Shown here: positions 34,820-43,417 of the stretch, one piece after another
How positions within the stretch are numbered: the first letter of the stretch is position 1
How the letters are laid out: the number at the start of each line of letters is the position of its first letter
Origin: Mucilaginibacter hurinus
GTDB lineage: Bacteria > Bacteroidota > Bacteroidia > Sphingobacteriales > Sphingobacteriaceae
Reading direction: 5' to 3'
Length of the DNA stretch: 64,000 bases
Assembly (NCBI RefSeq): GCF_003324525.1
Contig: NZ_QGDC01000004.1
Span: 186,001-250,000, forward strand
Notes under the pieces: model-generated
What the model saw: only the letters and a program-made list of their open reading frames with translations
Told to the model about the DNA's origin: nothing
Databases searched by the model: none
Program-made: the position numbers and the translations under genes

Positions 34820-35186
34820 AAAACGTTCTATCGCTATCCCGATTTGTCGGGAGGGAGGAAAGTCCGGGCAACGCAGAGCATCCTGCTTCCTAACCGGAAG
34901 GCGCCGACAGCCGGCGACAGCCAGTGCCACAGAAAATATACCGCCCCAACTTGTTGGGGTAAGGGTGAAAACGTGAGGTAAGAGCTCACGGCGATTACGG
35001 GCGACCGTAGTGGCGGTAAACCTCAGGAGTTGAAAAACCAAATAGGTCCCGGAAGTGGAGTGGCTCGCTCCCGTATAACGATTTATCGTATCGCCGGGAT
35101 GGGTAGGTTGCTAAAGCCTGTCAGCAATGGCAGGCGCAGATTAATGATAGAAGTCGCTTAAGCGATACAGAACCCGGCTTACAGAT
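34820..35186 (+). ncRNA. rnpB: RNase P RNA (bacterial class A)
   Basis: Catalytic RNA that removes 5' leaders from tRNA precursors. Universal elements are in order: GAGGAAAGTCCGGGC (P4 5' strand, 34855 on), ACAGAAAATATACCGCC (34930 on), AGGGTGAAAA...GGTAAGAGCTCAC (J11/12 and P12 region), the GGTAAACC block, then the P4 3' strand and ACAGAACCCGGCTTACAGA near the end. P1 is formed by GTTCTATCGC (34825-34834) with GCGATACAGAAC (35162-35173), apart from a two-base bulge. Ends are estimated to within about five bases. Confidence 0.95.
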
Positions 35187-35198
35187 TTGCTGCTGATT

Positions 35199-35226
35199 AA
35201 CCCCTTTCTCCGGAAAGGGGTTTTTT
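35199..35226 (+). terminator. rnpB terminator
   Basis: AACCCCTTTC/GAAAGGGGTT arms with loop TCCG (35199-35222) followed by a run of T to 35226. Confidence 0.9.
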
Positions 35227-35379
35227 ATAGTGCCTATCCGCATGGCAGCGAGGTGCAAAGATGCTGACGGACAAAAGTAGACCTCAGAAATGGGTATCGT
35301 CCGGCATTTATGATAAGAAATTCTACTGATCATATCATCCGTTTCAAATAAACATTCATTCTCAAAAACCAAAAGTGTT

Positions 35380-35387
35380 TATTTTTG
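35380..35387 (+). promoter_or_regulatory. Promoter -7 box of the NtrC-family gene
   Basis: TATTTTTG fits TAnnTTTG, 56 bases before ATG 35444. Confidence 0.5.
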
Positions 35388-35443
35388 TATACATATAATA
35401 TATTAGCAAAATTCAACTTTTATCTTTCTCAATAACATAACAT

Positions 35444-36835
35444 ATGGCTAAAATTTTAATTATTGATGACGAACGTGCTATACGCAGTACCCTGCGTGAA
35501 ATACTAGAGTATGAAGATTACCAGGTAGAGGATGTAGACAATGGCGTAGATGGATTAGAGATGATCCAAAATAACGACTACGATCTTGTGCTGTGCGACA
35601 TAAAGATGAACCGGATGGATGGCATGGAAGTGCTTCAGGAAGGATTAGCCATTAAACCCGATCTTCCTTTCATTATGATATCCGGGCATGGCACAGTTGA
35701 AACCGCGGTTGAGGCCAGCAAAAAAGGAGCATTTGATTTTATATCAAAACCACCCGATCTTAACCGCTTGCTTATTACGGTACGTAACGCCCTTGATCGC
35801 GGCAGTTTGGTTGTTGAGGCAAAAACTTTAAAACGTAAAGTATCTAAAGTTAGGCCGATACTCGGCGAATCGCAGGCTATAGTTAAAATTAAGGAAACGA
35901 TAGATCGTGTCGGCCCTACCGATGCGCGGGTATTGGTAACAGGCGCCAACGGCAGTGGTAAAGAACTTGTTGCGCGCTGGCTGCACGAAAAATCAAACCG
36001 GGCAAATGCGCCGCTCATAGAAGTTAACTGCGCGGCTATTCCGTCAGAACTGATAGAAAGCGAGCTGTTCGGTCATGAAAAGGGATCTTTTACCTCGGCC
36101 ATCAAACAGCGCATAGGCAAGTTTGAGTCAGCCAGTGGGGGCACTTTGTTTTTGGACGAGATAGGCGACATGAGTCATTCAGCACAGGCAAAAGTGCTGC
36201 GCGCCTTGCAAGAAAATAAGATAACACGCGTGGGCGGCGAGAAAGAAATAGAGGTGGATGTACGTGTTATAGCGGCAACAAATAAAGATTTACTTAAGGA
36301 GATAGAGGCCGGGAATTTCCGTATGGACCTTTATCACCGGTTGAGCGTTATTTTGATACACGTACCCCCGCTAATTGAACGAAAGGATGACATCACTTTG
36401 CTTACCCAAAACTTTTTAGAGGAAATATGCGCCGAATATGGCATGCCTGTTAAAAAGATATCTGAGAGCGCCCTTGATGCCCTTAAGGCGCTGCCATGGA
36501 CCGGTAACATCCGCGAACTGCGTAACATGATTGAGCGTCTGATTATCTTAAGTGATAAAACCATTACCGACAATGATGTGCGTGCGTTTGCAAACCCTTC
36601 GGGCCCGGCAACTGTTACAACTGGTGGCGCAGCAGCAGCGGCCGCAGCACCGCAAACCGACTTTAACCAGTTTAAAAACTTCCAGGAGTATAAGGATTTT
36701 GCCGAACGCGAATACATAAAGTTTAAGCTGGAAAAAAACAACTGGAACGTTTCAAAAACAGCTGACGACATTGATATTCAGCGCAGCCACCTTTATAGTA
36801 AGATAGAAAAATACGGTTTAAAAAGAGGCGAATAA
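35444..36835 (+). CDS. NtrC/AtoC-family response regulator
   Basis: 463-residue DNA-binding regulator. A receiver domain (1-120) has phospho-acceptor Asp52 in L-C-D-I-K-M. The AAA+ sigma-54 interaction domain has Walker A G-A-N-G-S-G-K-E (167-174) and Walker B T-L-F-L-D-E-I-G-D (234-242). The sigma-54 contact loop reads G-S-F-T-S-A (214-219), not the canonical G-A-F-T-G-A. An Ala-rich linker (about 393-402) leads to a Fis-type helix-turn-helix at the C-terminus (N-V-S-K-T-A-D-D-I-D-I-Q-R-S-H-L-Y). No kinase is adjacent; the TPR kinase 4 kb upstream is a possible partner. Confidence 0.93.
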   Translation: MAKILIIDDERAIRSTLREILEYEDYQVEDVDNGVDGLEMIQNNDYDLVLCDIKMNRMDGMEVLQEGLAIKPDLPFIMISGHGTVETAVEASKKGAFDFISKPPDLNRLLITVRNALDRGSLVVEAKTLKRKVSKVRPILGESQAIVKIKETIDRVGPTDARVLVTGANGSGKELVARWLHEKSNRANAPLIEVNCAAIPSELIESELFGHEKGSFTSAIKQRIGKFESASGGTLFLDEIGDMSHSAQAKVLRALQENKITRVGGEKEIEVDVRVIAATNKDLLKEIEAGNFRMDLYHRLSVILIHVPPLIERKDDITLLTQNFLEEICAEYGMPVKKISESALDALKALPWTGNIRELRNMIERLIILSDKTITDNDVRAFANPSGPATVTTGGAAAAAAAPQTDFNQFKNFQEYKDFAEREYIKFKLEKNNWNVSKTADDIDIQRSHLYSKIEKYGLKRGE

Positions 36836-36862
36836 AACAGCCGGGAGAGGCCAAATAAAAAG

Positions 36863-36888
36863 AGCTATGGCAATCGCCATAGCTTTTT
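36863..36888. terminator. Bidirectional terminator
   Basis: AGCTATGGC/GCCATAGCT arms (36863-36871, 36876-36884), 4-base loop, with A-rich left and five T on the right. It separates the converging NtrC-family and DUF3820 genes. Confidence 0.85.
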
Positions 36889-37137
36889 CTATTTCAGCGA
36901 TCCGTCTTTCAACGCTCGCTTAACACGGTCAAGTATCATCCCTACCCCATTGGTCTTTATCTCAAACACTGTAGCCAGTATCATACCTAATTTTCCGGCC
37001 GGGAAGCCTTTGCCATGCAGCCATTCGAGATAGTAGACCGGCAGATCGCATATTAAAGTGCCTTTGTACTTACCAAAAGGCATCGTCATTTTTACAGCAT
37101 CAATCAGTACCTGCGGGTCGGGTTTAATATTTTCCAC
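36889..37137 (-). CDS. DUF3820 family protein
   Basis: 82-residue protein whose core M-P-F-G-K-Y-K-G-T-L-I-C-D-L-P and Y-Y-L-E-W-L matches the DUF3820 family of small cytosolic proteins, annotated elsewhere as quorum-sensing-regulated virulence factors without known activity. The frame starts with GTG 37137; an internal ATG at about residue 17 is the alternative and would keep the core. It lies 17 bases after the start side of the MBL gene and may share its transcript. Confidence 0.8.
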   Translation of the reverse strand: MENIKPDPQVLIDAVKMTMPFGKYKGTLICDLPVYYLEWLHGKGFPAGKLGMILATVFEIKTNGVGMILDRVKRALKDGSLK

Positions 37138-37154
37138 CCTGTAAATATAGCGTA

Positions 37155-38093
37155 TTAACGCCGGGCAACAGCCCGTGTAATAAAAAAGGCTGCCAGCGCG
37201 GCAGCGGCTGTTACCGCGCCAACCTTTAACTTTATTTTACTATCCTCGGTATATGACGGGATATATTTAACACCTGTCTCGTCGGCAATTGCAGCCCGCT
37301 TAACATACCTGCCATGCGCGGGCACAGCAAGCTCCTTAAAATGATTGGCGAGGTAATTCAGGTCCTGTTGCAACTCTTTGCCGCGCATAACAAGGCCATG
37401 GCCAGTTGCTGCTATGCGAGGTTGCAAAGCCGCCAGTTTTTGCACTGATTTTTGTGCTGAATGCCAATCGCTGGTAAAATACTTGGGGGGGCCTGATAGT
37501 TTTTTTATGAAGTTAAGCGCGTATATCGCAGACTCCTGCCGGGTAGTTACAAAAGCGTCACCTGCTATCAGTGTAGTGTTTAAAGGAAAAAACAGTGAAA
37601 TATGCCCCGGGCTGTGGCCGGGCGTGTGTATTACCTTCCACTCAGGTAATTGCGGTATGCCTTCGTATTTATCAATAGGTATTACCCGGCCGCCCAGGTT
37701 AATAGGTTTTGTTGGATAAGCCCATGCCATCAGGCTCATTAAGCCTCCACCCACTGTAGGGTCGCCGGGAGGGTATGATGATGCACCGGTAAGGTAGGGT
37801 ATCTCCAGCGGATGCGCATATACCGGAACATCCCAATATTCAAGCAAATCCTCAAGTGCCCCTACATGGTCAAAATGGCCATGTGTCAGTACTATCGCCG
37901 CAGGTTTAGTGCCCGGGCCAAATAGCGCCTCGGCCATAGCGATTATCTTTTTTGCTGTTCCGCGTAAACCGGCATCAACTAACACCCAGCCCTTACCGGC
38001 ACCCCTGCGGTTAGCTATCATGTAAATATTTACAAAGGTTATTTTCATCCCCCACACGCCCTGCGAAACCTGGAAATAATTTGGCTTTCTCAT
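37155..38093 (-). CDS. MBL-fold metallo-hydrolase with C-terminal membrane anchor
   Basis: 312-residue metallo-beta-lactamase-fold hydrolase. The di-metal motif H-G-H-F-D-H is in L-T-H-G-H-F-D-H-V-G-A, with further ligands in H-T-P-G-H-S-P-G-H and the C-terminal A-T-G-H-G. A hydrophobic segment near the end (V-G-A-V-T-A-A-A-A-L-A-A-F-F) suggests a tail anchor, which is uncommon in the family. No signal peptide is seen, so the enzyme domain should face the cytoplasm. A seven-G tract (37485-37491) lies in the coding region. The substrate is unknown. Confidence 0.88.
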   Translation of the reverse strand: MRKPNYFQVSQGVWGMKITFVNIYMIANRRGAGKGWVLVDAGLRGTAKKIIAMAEALFGPGTKPAAIVLTHGHFDHVGALEDLLEYWDVPVYAHPLEIPYLTGASSYPPGDPTVGGGLMSLMAWAYPTKPINLGGRVIPIDKYEGIPQLPEWKVIHTPGHSPGHISLFFPLNTTLIAGDAFVTTRQESAIYALNFIKKLSGPPKYFTSDWHSAQKSVQKLAALQPRIAATGHGLVMRGKELQQDLNYLANHFKELAVPAHGRYVKRAAIADETGVKYIPSYTEDSKIKLKVGAVTAAAALAAFFITRAVARR

Positions 38094-38248
38094 AATTAAG
38101 ATATAATAGCAGTTAACAAAACGTCATTGTTAATGGTTTTAATAAATATTTAATACCAATTTCATATACAATGTAAACGCCGGGGTATAAATACCTATTG
38201 CTTAAAACAGAAACTAACGATGGCTGTTCCTTTAAAAAAAGGATAGTT

Positions 38249-38491
38249 ATGGATATGATAGAAGCTACGTTAACAGGATCAGACAGCGAAGTACCGGGTA
38301 CAGTAAGGCAAATTGGTTACGATGGATTTGATAACGCTTATGAATTTACTTCAATAGATGGCACCTTGCAACTGGTAATTGCCCGCGATGAAGACGGCCA
38401 CTGGGTGCGCGTTGCCGGCAGCGAGCCATATTTTTCGGGCTGGGTTGATGAATTAGTTGAACAGTTAAAGGTTTTAAGAGTAAACGGTTAA
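38249..38491 (+). CDS. Small acidic protein of unknown function
   Basis: 80-residue acidic protein, M-D-M-I-E-A-T-L-T onward, with several beta-strand-like stretches and no signal peptide or Cys. I do not recognise a family. The start is ATG 38249 with AAAGGATAG just upstream, rather than the upstream extension to 38198. Its stop is followed after one base by the aldo/keto reductase ATG, so the two are probably co-translated. Confidence 0.65.
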   Translation: MDMIEATLTGSDSEVPGTVRQIGYDGFDNAYEFTSIDGTLQLVIARDEDGHWVRVAGSEPYFSGWVDELVEQLKVLRVNG

Positions 38492-38492
38492 A

Positions 38493-39446
38493 ATGCAGTA
38501 CAGGGAAATAGGCAAATCAGGTATACAGGTTGCGCCATTGGCTTTTGGCGGTAACGTTTTCGGTTGGACCGCTAACGAAAAAACATCTTTTAACCTATTA
38601 GATATGTTTGTGGATAACGGCCTTAACCTGATAGATACAGCTGATATGTACTCCACCTGGGGACCCGGTAACAAAGGCGGTGAATCAGAAACTATTATAG
38701 GTAACTGGTTAAAGAAAAGCGGAAAACGAAATAAGGCAGTGATTGCAACCAAGGTTGGAAAGCCTATGGGGAATGGCAAGCAAGGTCTTTCCAAAAAGTA
38801 TATTACTACTGCGGTTGATGACTCATTAAGGCGTTTACAAACTGATTACATTGACTTATACCAGGCGCATGAGGATGACCCCAACACCCCGTTGCTAGAG
38901 ACCATGGAGACATTTGACATGTTGATAAAGCAGGGTAAAGTACGCGCAGTAGGCGCTTCAAACTATAGTGCAAGCCGCTTTGAAGAAGCACTACGGGTAA
39001 GCAAGGAGCATAACATTGCTGCCTACCAAAGCCTTCAGCCTGAATATAATTTATACAATCGGAAAGAGTTTGAAACAGAATTTGAGCCGTTATGCCTTAG
39101 GGACGATATCGGCGTAATAACGTTTTATGCGCTGGCTAAAGGCTTCCTTACGGGGAAATACCGCTCGGCGGCTGATTTAGATAAAAGCCCTCGGGGTGGC
39201 GGCGTAAAGGAATATTTAAACGAACGCGGCTTTAATATACTTAACGCATTGGATGAGGTTGCGTCCCACTATGCTACTACGCCTGCTGCCGTAGCTATAG
39301 CCTGGGTTATGGCGAGGCCCGGCATCACGGCCCCTATTGCCAGTGCAACCAGCAATGAACAGTTAAACGGACTTGTAAAAGCCGCAGGAATAAGTTTACA
39401 GTTGGCTGACCTTGAACTGCTTAATTCAGCTAGTGGCTATGAGTAG
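38493..39446 (+). CDS. Aldo/keto reductase
   Basis: 317-residue NADPH-dependent TIM-barrel oxidoreductase. The catalytic tetrad is visible: Asp in L-I-D-T-A-D-M-Y (with the Tyr), Lys in V-I-A-T-K-V-G, and His in Y-Q-A-H-E-D-D. V-G-A-S-N-Y-S and the C-terminal I-A-S-A-T-S-N-E-Q cofactor block are typical of the YajO/Tas-like group. It is cytoplasmic, substrate unknown. It starts one base after the small acidic protein gene and ends in a hairpin that overlaps its stop codon. Confidence 0.93.
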   Translation: MQYREIGKSGIQVAPLAFGGNVFGWTANEKTSFNLLDMFVDNGLNLIDTADMYSTWGPGNKGGESETIIGNWLKKSGKRNKAVIATKVGKPMGNGKQGLSKKYITTAVDDSLRRLQTDYIDLYQAHEDDPNTPLLETMETFDMLIKQGKVRAVGASNYSASRFEEALRVSKEHNIAAYQSLQPEYNLYNRKEFETEFEPLCLRDDIGVITFYALAKGFLTGKYRSAADLDKSPRGGGVKEYLNERGFNILNALDEVASHYATTPAAVAIAWVMARPGITAPIASATSNEQLNGLVKAAGISLQLADLELLNSASGYE

Positions 39447-39474
39447 CGGGCCGCTTTTGGTGCAAGCCCGCTAC
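39443..39474. terminator. Hairpin between converging genes
   Basis: GTAGCGGGC/GCCCGCTAC, nine perfect pairs, includes the TAG stop of the aldo/keto reductase gene. It is followed by weak T/A sequence on both sides. Confidence 0.6.
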
Positions 39475-39476
39475 TA

Positions 39477-40034
39477 TTAAGCAATTAATTGATAATTGCA
39501 CGCAAGCATTTGTTTTGCTTTACCCGCCGCGCGGTTTATAGCTTCCTGTATCCTTTCGCTTTTTACGTCATCAGTCGCTTCAATTAGTGCCCGGCGATAT
39601 TCCGCTATTGCGCTTTCCCAATTCTTCTGGCGCTCGAGGTACAAGCCTGATAATTCATAAATACCAGAGGTGTCTGCTCCGGGTATAGTCAATGCTTTCG
39701 CCTTTATATGGTTTACCAGCCGCTCCATATTTAAAAAAACGGCAAGATGCATATAGTGGTAATATACATCCGGGAATAAGGGTTCCAGTTCTGCGCAGGT
39801 TTTGTAATGGTAACCCGCCGTTTGATAATCCTTAATCTGGTAATAATATATCATACCCAGCTGATAATGAGCACGCGCGTACCTGTTGTCGCTGGCGATG
39901 ATTTCGTTTAATAATCGCAACCCCTGTGGCGACTCACCATAATTCAACTCATCAACCGCGCGTAAATATTTCTCTTCAATAGTAGTATAAATGTCCATAG
40001 TATTGTCCAAATAAGCCTGATATACATCAAGCAT
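39477..40034 (-). CDS. TPR-repeat protein
   Basis: 185-residue soluble protein with tetratricopeptide-like helical pairs: A-H-Y-Q-L-G-M-I-Y-Y-Y (about 55-65), Y-Y-H-Y-M-H-L-A-V-F and the C-terminal W-E-S-A-I-A-E-Y-R-R-A-L-I. These repeats serve protein-protein contact. No signal peptide is visible. A second ATG at codon 13 is an alternative start. There is no partner gene in the same direction; the upstream 285-base gap contains short inverted repeats. Confidence 0.75.
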   Translation of the reverse strand: MLDVYQAYLDNTMDIYTTIEEKYLRAVDELNYGESPQGLRLLNEIIASDNRYARAHYQLGMIYYYQIKDYQTAGYHYKTCAELEPLFPDVYYHYMHLAVFLNMERLVNHIKAKALTIPGADTSGIYELSGLYLERQKNWESAIAEYRRALIEATDDVKSERIQEAINRAAGKAKQMLACNYQLIA

Positions 40035-40187
40035 ATAAATAAGTAATAAAAATAAAATGTAATGTCCTAACGTTAAGCGTTAAAACGGAGATGAGACGCG
40101 GAGTGACGATGCAAAACGCTCTCTGTACGCAACCATAGGCCACGCGACATGTACAGAAAGATAAGTGTTTTTAAGTAGCATCGTAGT

Positions 40188-40232
40188 ATGTTTTGCGCAA
40201 AAAAAAAAATAACCTATTGTGTTGCAAAACAT
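40188..40232. repeat. Inverted GCAAAAC repeat in spacer
   Basis: ATGTTTTGC (40188-40196) and GCAAAACAT (40224-40232) are perfect inverted arms flanking an 11-A tract (40199-40209). GCAAAAC appears once more near 40110. The rest of this spacer (40035-40319) holds nothing recognisable. Confidence 0.45.
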
Positions 40233-40319
40233 TATGAAGAAATCAACATACTTACGGCTGGCATAAGATGCTTCGTTTTGTTACGGGCAAACCCGTATGC
40301 AAGAAAAATTATAGCTTAA

Positions 40320-40619
40320 TTAAGCGCTGCGTAATCGTTGTATCTCTTCAAGCACTTCTGTATTCTCAACAGCGCCTGCAGCAATAGCTTTGCTTTTTAC
40401 AGCCTCAATAAGGTAATTGTTTTTAAGTTCCTTTTCAGATACCAGTACACTGAAATCGGTATACTTCATCCCTTCTTCATAGGGGTACACTGTATAGCCC
40501 CTTTTGTCGGCATCATAGTGACCCAGTTCAAATACCTCTTCCTGCTTTTTTCCTTTTATTTTTGCACCCCTCACCAGTTGGTAGGCATCATTTATCGTTT
40601 CGAAATTTACGTTTTTCAT
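40320..40619 (-). CDS. Small protein of unknown function
   Basis: 99-residue soluble, charged protein starting M-K-N-V-N-F-E-T-I-N-D-A-Y-Q. It contains V-R-G-A-K-I-K-G-K-K and a Tyr/Glu-rich middle, with no Cys or signal. I do not recognise a family. It lies 45 bases after the start side of the ABC transporter genes (its ATG is at 40619, their last stop at 40665) and in the same direction, so it may be the last gene of that transcript. Confidence 0.6.
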   Translation of the reverse strand: MKNVNFETINDAYQLVRGAKIKGKKQEEVFELGHYDADKRGYTVYPYEEGMKYTDFSVLVSEKELKNNYLIEAVKSKAIAAGAVENTEVLEEIQRLRSA

Positions 40620-40664
40620 AGTAATGGCCTGGTTGCAATAACTTTGCCATTTTTTTATATAAGG

Positions 40665-41414
40665 CTATGAAAACCATGTAAAAATTTCATTTTGTGTAAG
40701 TTGTGTTTTATTTTCTCCTTTAATATCTTTTATAATACACCCCTCGCTCATCTGTATAATTCGGTTTCCGTAATTATAGGCATCTTTCAGGTTGTGGGTG
40801 ATTAAAATTGAGGTCAGTTTAAAGTCTCTGATAATATTATCAGCCGTTTTCATCACTATATCGGCAGAGCGGGGATCAAGCGCTGCCGCAGGCTCATCAA
40901 GCAAGAGCACTTTGCAAATATCTGTTACGCTCATCAATAATGTTAGTGCCTGGCGTTGCCCGCCGGATAATGTACCCATGAGCTGCCCGGTCTTATTTTC
41001 CAGCCCCATACCCAGCGTAGCTATCTTCTCCCTGATACTATTTTTAAAAGCGGTTGTTACGCCCACTGAGAAACCTTTGGCACTGGTACGTAAAGCAGCT
41101 AACCTAAAGTTGTCTATAATACTCAGGTCGGGCGCTGTACCGCTTAACGGATTCTGAAAAACACGTGCAATCCATTTGCTACGATCATAATCATTCAGGC
41201 GTGTAACATCGGTGTTATTGATGCTTATGGTACCCCGCCCAGGTAAAACGCTCCCGGCTACCAGGTTAAGCAGGCTGCTTTTTCCTGAGCCGTTAGATCC
41301 TACAATCACCAAAAACTCGCCGTCGGCAACTGTAAGGCTCACGTTATTAACTGCATGTACCTGGTTAGCCTTACCACTGTTAAACACCTTATCTACGCTG
41401 TCAAGTACTATCAT
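40665..41414 (-). CDS. ABC transporter ATP-binding protein (TrpZ-like)
   Basis: 249-residue cytoplasmic ATPase. Walker A G-S-N-G-S-G-K-S-S (38-46), signature L-S-G-G-Q-R-Q-A-L and Walker B V-L-L-L-D-E-P-A-A-A-L are intact. Together with the next two genes it matches the ABC_sub_bind-type importers, including TrpXYZ of Gram-positive bacteria, which import tryptophan or related amino acids. The start overlaps the permease stop by ATGA. The order substrate-binder, permease, ATPase matches TrpX-Y-Z. Confidence 0.9.
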   Translation of the reverse strand: MIVLDSVDKVFNSGKANQVHAVNNVSLTVADGEFLVIVGSNGSGKSSLLNLVAGSVLPGRGTISINNTDVTRLNDYDRSKWIARVFQNPLSGTAPDLSIIDNFRLAALRTSAKGFSVGVTTAFKNSIREKIATLGMGLENKTGQLMGTLSGGQRQALTLLMSVTDICKVLLLDEPAAALDPRSADIVMKTADNIIRDFKLTSILITHNLKDAYNYGNRIIQMSEGCIIKDIKGENKTQLTQNEIFTWFS

Positions 41415-42280
41415 CCTGAATGTTTTAATAACAAACGAGGCAAGCTTACAATAAGCAATACAAACAAGGCGGTTACCATCTTTAACAAATTGGCATCAAC
41501 ACCTAAGCTTAAGGTAATGGCTAACACCATTTGAAAAACTATGGCTCCACATAACACTAATGCCAAGCTTGTCCAGGTTGATATAATGCCAAGCCAGTTT
41601 ATAATTGTTTCGGCAATTATTACCGAACCCAAGCTTACTATTACAATGCCTATGCCCATGTTGATATCGGCAAAACCCTGGTATTGTGTAGTAAGATACC
41701 CGCTTAGCGCTGTAAGCGAATTAGCCAGTGCCAGCCCTGTTATCTTCATTTTATCGGTATTTACCCCCAGGGCGCGTATCATGGTTTCGCTGTTGCCCGT
41801 GGCGCGCATGGCCAAACCAAAATCTGTTTTTAACAAATAGCCTATCTTAACGGCAAGTATCAGCACAAAAAAGGCCAATATCCAAAAGGCATTATTGTTG
41901 GGGTCGGTTGAAATCTGCAGGATGTCAAACAGCGTATGCGTGCCTATCAGCGGGATATTTGAACGCCCCATCAAGGTAAGATTTACTGAGTACAAGGCCG
42001 TCATCACCAATATACCGGCGAGTAAGGCATTAATTTTAAGCTTAGTATGAATAATACCGGTTACCGCCCCGGCCAAAGCGCCTGATATTATTACCGCAGG
42101 CAGTGTAAAATATACCGGCTGATGCTGGGTAAGCATTATAGCCGTAACAACGCCGCCTAACGTGTAACTGCCGTCGGTGGTAATGTCTGGTATGTTAAAA
42201 ATTTTCATGGATATATAAATTCCCAGCGCGATGCCTGAAAAGCACAATCCCTGTAACAGCGCGGTGAGATAGAAATCCAT
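41411..42280 (-). CDS. ABC transporter permease (TrpY-like)
   Basis: 289-residue membrane protein with about eight hydrophobic segments. It belongs to the BPD_transp_2-like group: G-V-V-T-A-I-M-L, K-I-N-A-L-L-A-G-I-L-V and G-L-A-M-R-A-T-G-N-S-E-T-M-I-R-A-L-G-V-N are the conserved blocks, the last being the coupling loop for the ATPase. It is one base after the binding-protein gene and overlaps the ATPase gene by four bases. Confidence 0.9.
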   Translation of the reverse strand: MDFYLTALLQGLCFSGIALGIYISMKIFNIPDITTDGSYTLGGVVTAIMLTQHQPVYFTLPAVIISGALAGAVTGIIHTKLKINALLAGILVMTALYSVNLTLMGRSNIPLIGTHTLFDILQISTDPNNNAFWILAFFVLILAVKIGYLLKTDFGLAMRATGNSETMIRALGVNTDKMKITGLALANSLTALSGYLTTQYQGFADINMGIGIVIVSLGSVIIAETIINWLGIISTWTSLALVLCGAIVFQMVLAITLSLGVDANLLKMVTALFVLLIVSLPRLLLKHSG

Positions 42281-42281
42281 G

Positions 42282-43250
42282 TTATTTTACGGGTTCGAAG
42301 TTAGCAGGTATACTGATATTATATTTCTTTGCCATTACCGGGTTATAGGCATGCTTGCGCACCTTAACCATTTCCGGCTTTAACCCTTTAGTACTTTTGG
42401 TTTTAAGATATTGCGCCGCCTGCTCACCGGCCTGGTAGCCCCATTGGTAAATATCGGCACCAAAGGCGGCAACGGCGCCGCGTTGTACCAACCCGGCTTC
42501 GCTGGTAAAGATCGGCACGTTCTTTTGGTCGCAATTTTTTCGGATAGTTTCAAAAGAAGCAAAAACGGTATTATCGGGATTGGCAAAAAAAGCGTCGATA
42601 TTTTTATTCAACAACGATTGCGTAACCAATTGGGCATCGGCAGATGCGTTTACCGGTAACGCCACAAGCCGCACGTTAAGGGATGCAGCCAGCGTTTTAA
42701 TACGCTCCATAGCGTCAGCCGATTGCGGCTCAGATTGGTTGTATATCATGCCGACAACAAGCTTTGCCCCCTTAGGTTTTATCAGCTTTGGGATTATAGA
42801 AAAAGAGGTATCAATATAATTCATATCCTCTACCGCGCCGAACAGATTTGCCGGCGCTTTACCGCCCTGCTCAACTTTCATTAAAGCCGGCGTAGGCGCA
42901 ACCATGGCAAAAATGGGAATGGTTTTATTTTTTTGTACGGCAGTAAGCGTGGCTAAAGTGGTACAGGTAGCGTAAAGGTCAACCTGTTCGGTAGCAAAAT
43001 AATTTACAATTTGTGTAAGCGAGGGTATATCGCCCTGTGCGTTGCGATATTCTATATGTACAGTGCCGCTTGCATCGCTAAAGCCGTTTTTTTCTAAGGC
43101 ATCAGTGAAACCGGTACGCGCCTGAGCAATGGTAGCATCCTCAAACGCATCTACAAAACCTATAACAGGTACGTTATTGTCTTTTTTAGACTTGCAGCTT
43201 ACTACAGCCGTTACCACTAAAATTGCAGCAATAAGTTTAAAACGCTTCAT
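42282..43250 (-). CDS. ABC transporter substrate-binding lipoprotein (TrpX-like)
   Basis: 322-residue lipoprotein with lipobox V-V-S-C (Cys19) and a two-lobed periplasmic-binding fold of the ABC_sub_bind family: V-I-G-F-V-D-A-F-E-D at the start, then Q-A-R-T-G-F-T-D-A-L, and F-A-N-P-D-N-T-V in the hinge region. It should capture the solute outside the inner membrane and pass it to the permease. It heads the three-gene transporter operon and is divergent from the aminotransferase gene, across a 167-base spacer with a long inverted repeat. Confidence 0.9.
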   Translation of the reverse strand: MKRFKLIAAILVVTAVVSCKSKKDNNVPVIGFVDAFEDATIAQARTGFTDALEKNGFSDASGTVHIEYRNAQGDIPSLTQIVNYFATEQVDLYATCTTLATLTAVQKNKTIPIFAMVAPTPALMKVEQGGKAPANLFGAVEDMNYIDTSFSIIPKLIKPKGAKLVVGMIYNQSEPQSADAMERIKTLAASLNVRLVALPVNASADAQLVTQSLLNKNIDAFFANPDNTVFASFETIRKNCDQKNVPIFTSEAGLVQRGAVAAFGADIYQWGYQAGEQAAQYLKTKSTKGLKPEMVKVRKHAYNPVMAKKYNISIPANFEPVK

Positions 43251-43281
43251 GGCACTAAGTTATATATTAAGCCGGAAAGCT

Positions 43282-43383
43282 GAAAGCATGGAAAGGGAAA
43301 AGCTACTACCGTATTCAGCTAAACCAGCTTATAATTCTGACTAATTTTTCGGATTTCAAAAGCCAAAATCCCTTCATGCTTTC
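43282..43383. repeat. Long inverted repeat between divergent operons
   Basis: GAAAGCATGGAAAGGGA (43282-43298) and TCCCTTCATGCTTTC (43369-43383) are inverted copies with one extra base. Weaker pairing of CTGAA/TTCAG continues outside. The loop of about 70 bases is AT-rich. Confidence 0.6.
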
Positions 43384-43417
43384 GGCATTCAGCTTAAAAA
43401 TCATATTTTAGCCCGTA

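Noticed and set aside
34778..35041. Open frames on both strands inside rnpB
   Set aside because: The sequence is fully explained by the RNase P RNA and the frames have no protein-like features.
36630..36660. Ala/Gly-rich run in the NtrC-type regulator, considered as a repeat or assembly error
   Set aside because: Codons vary and the frame continues into a normal Fis-type domain; it reads as an interdomain linker.
43251..43417. Possible T-box or tryptophan-responsive RNA ahead of the TrpXYZ-like operon
   Set aside because: No specifier loop, T-box sequence or terminator/antiterminator pair is visible.
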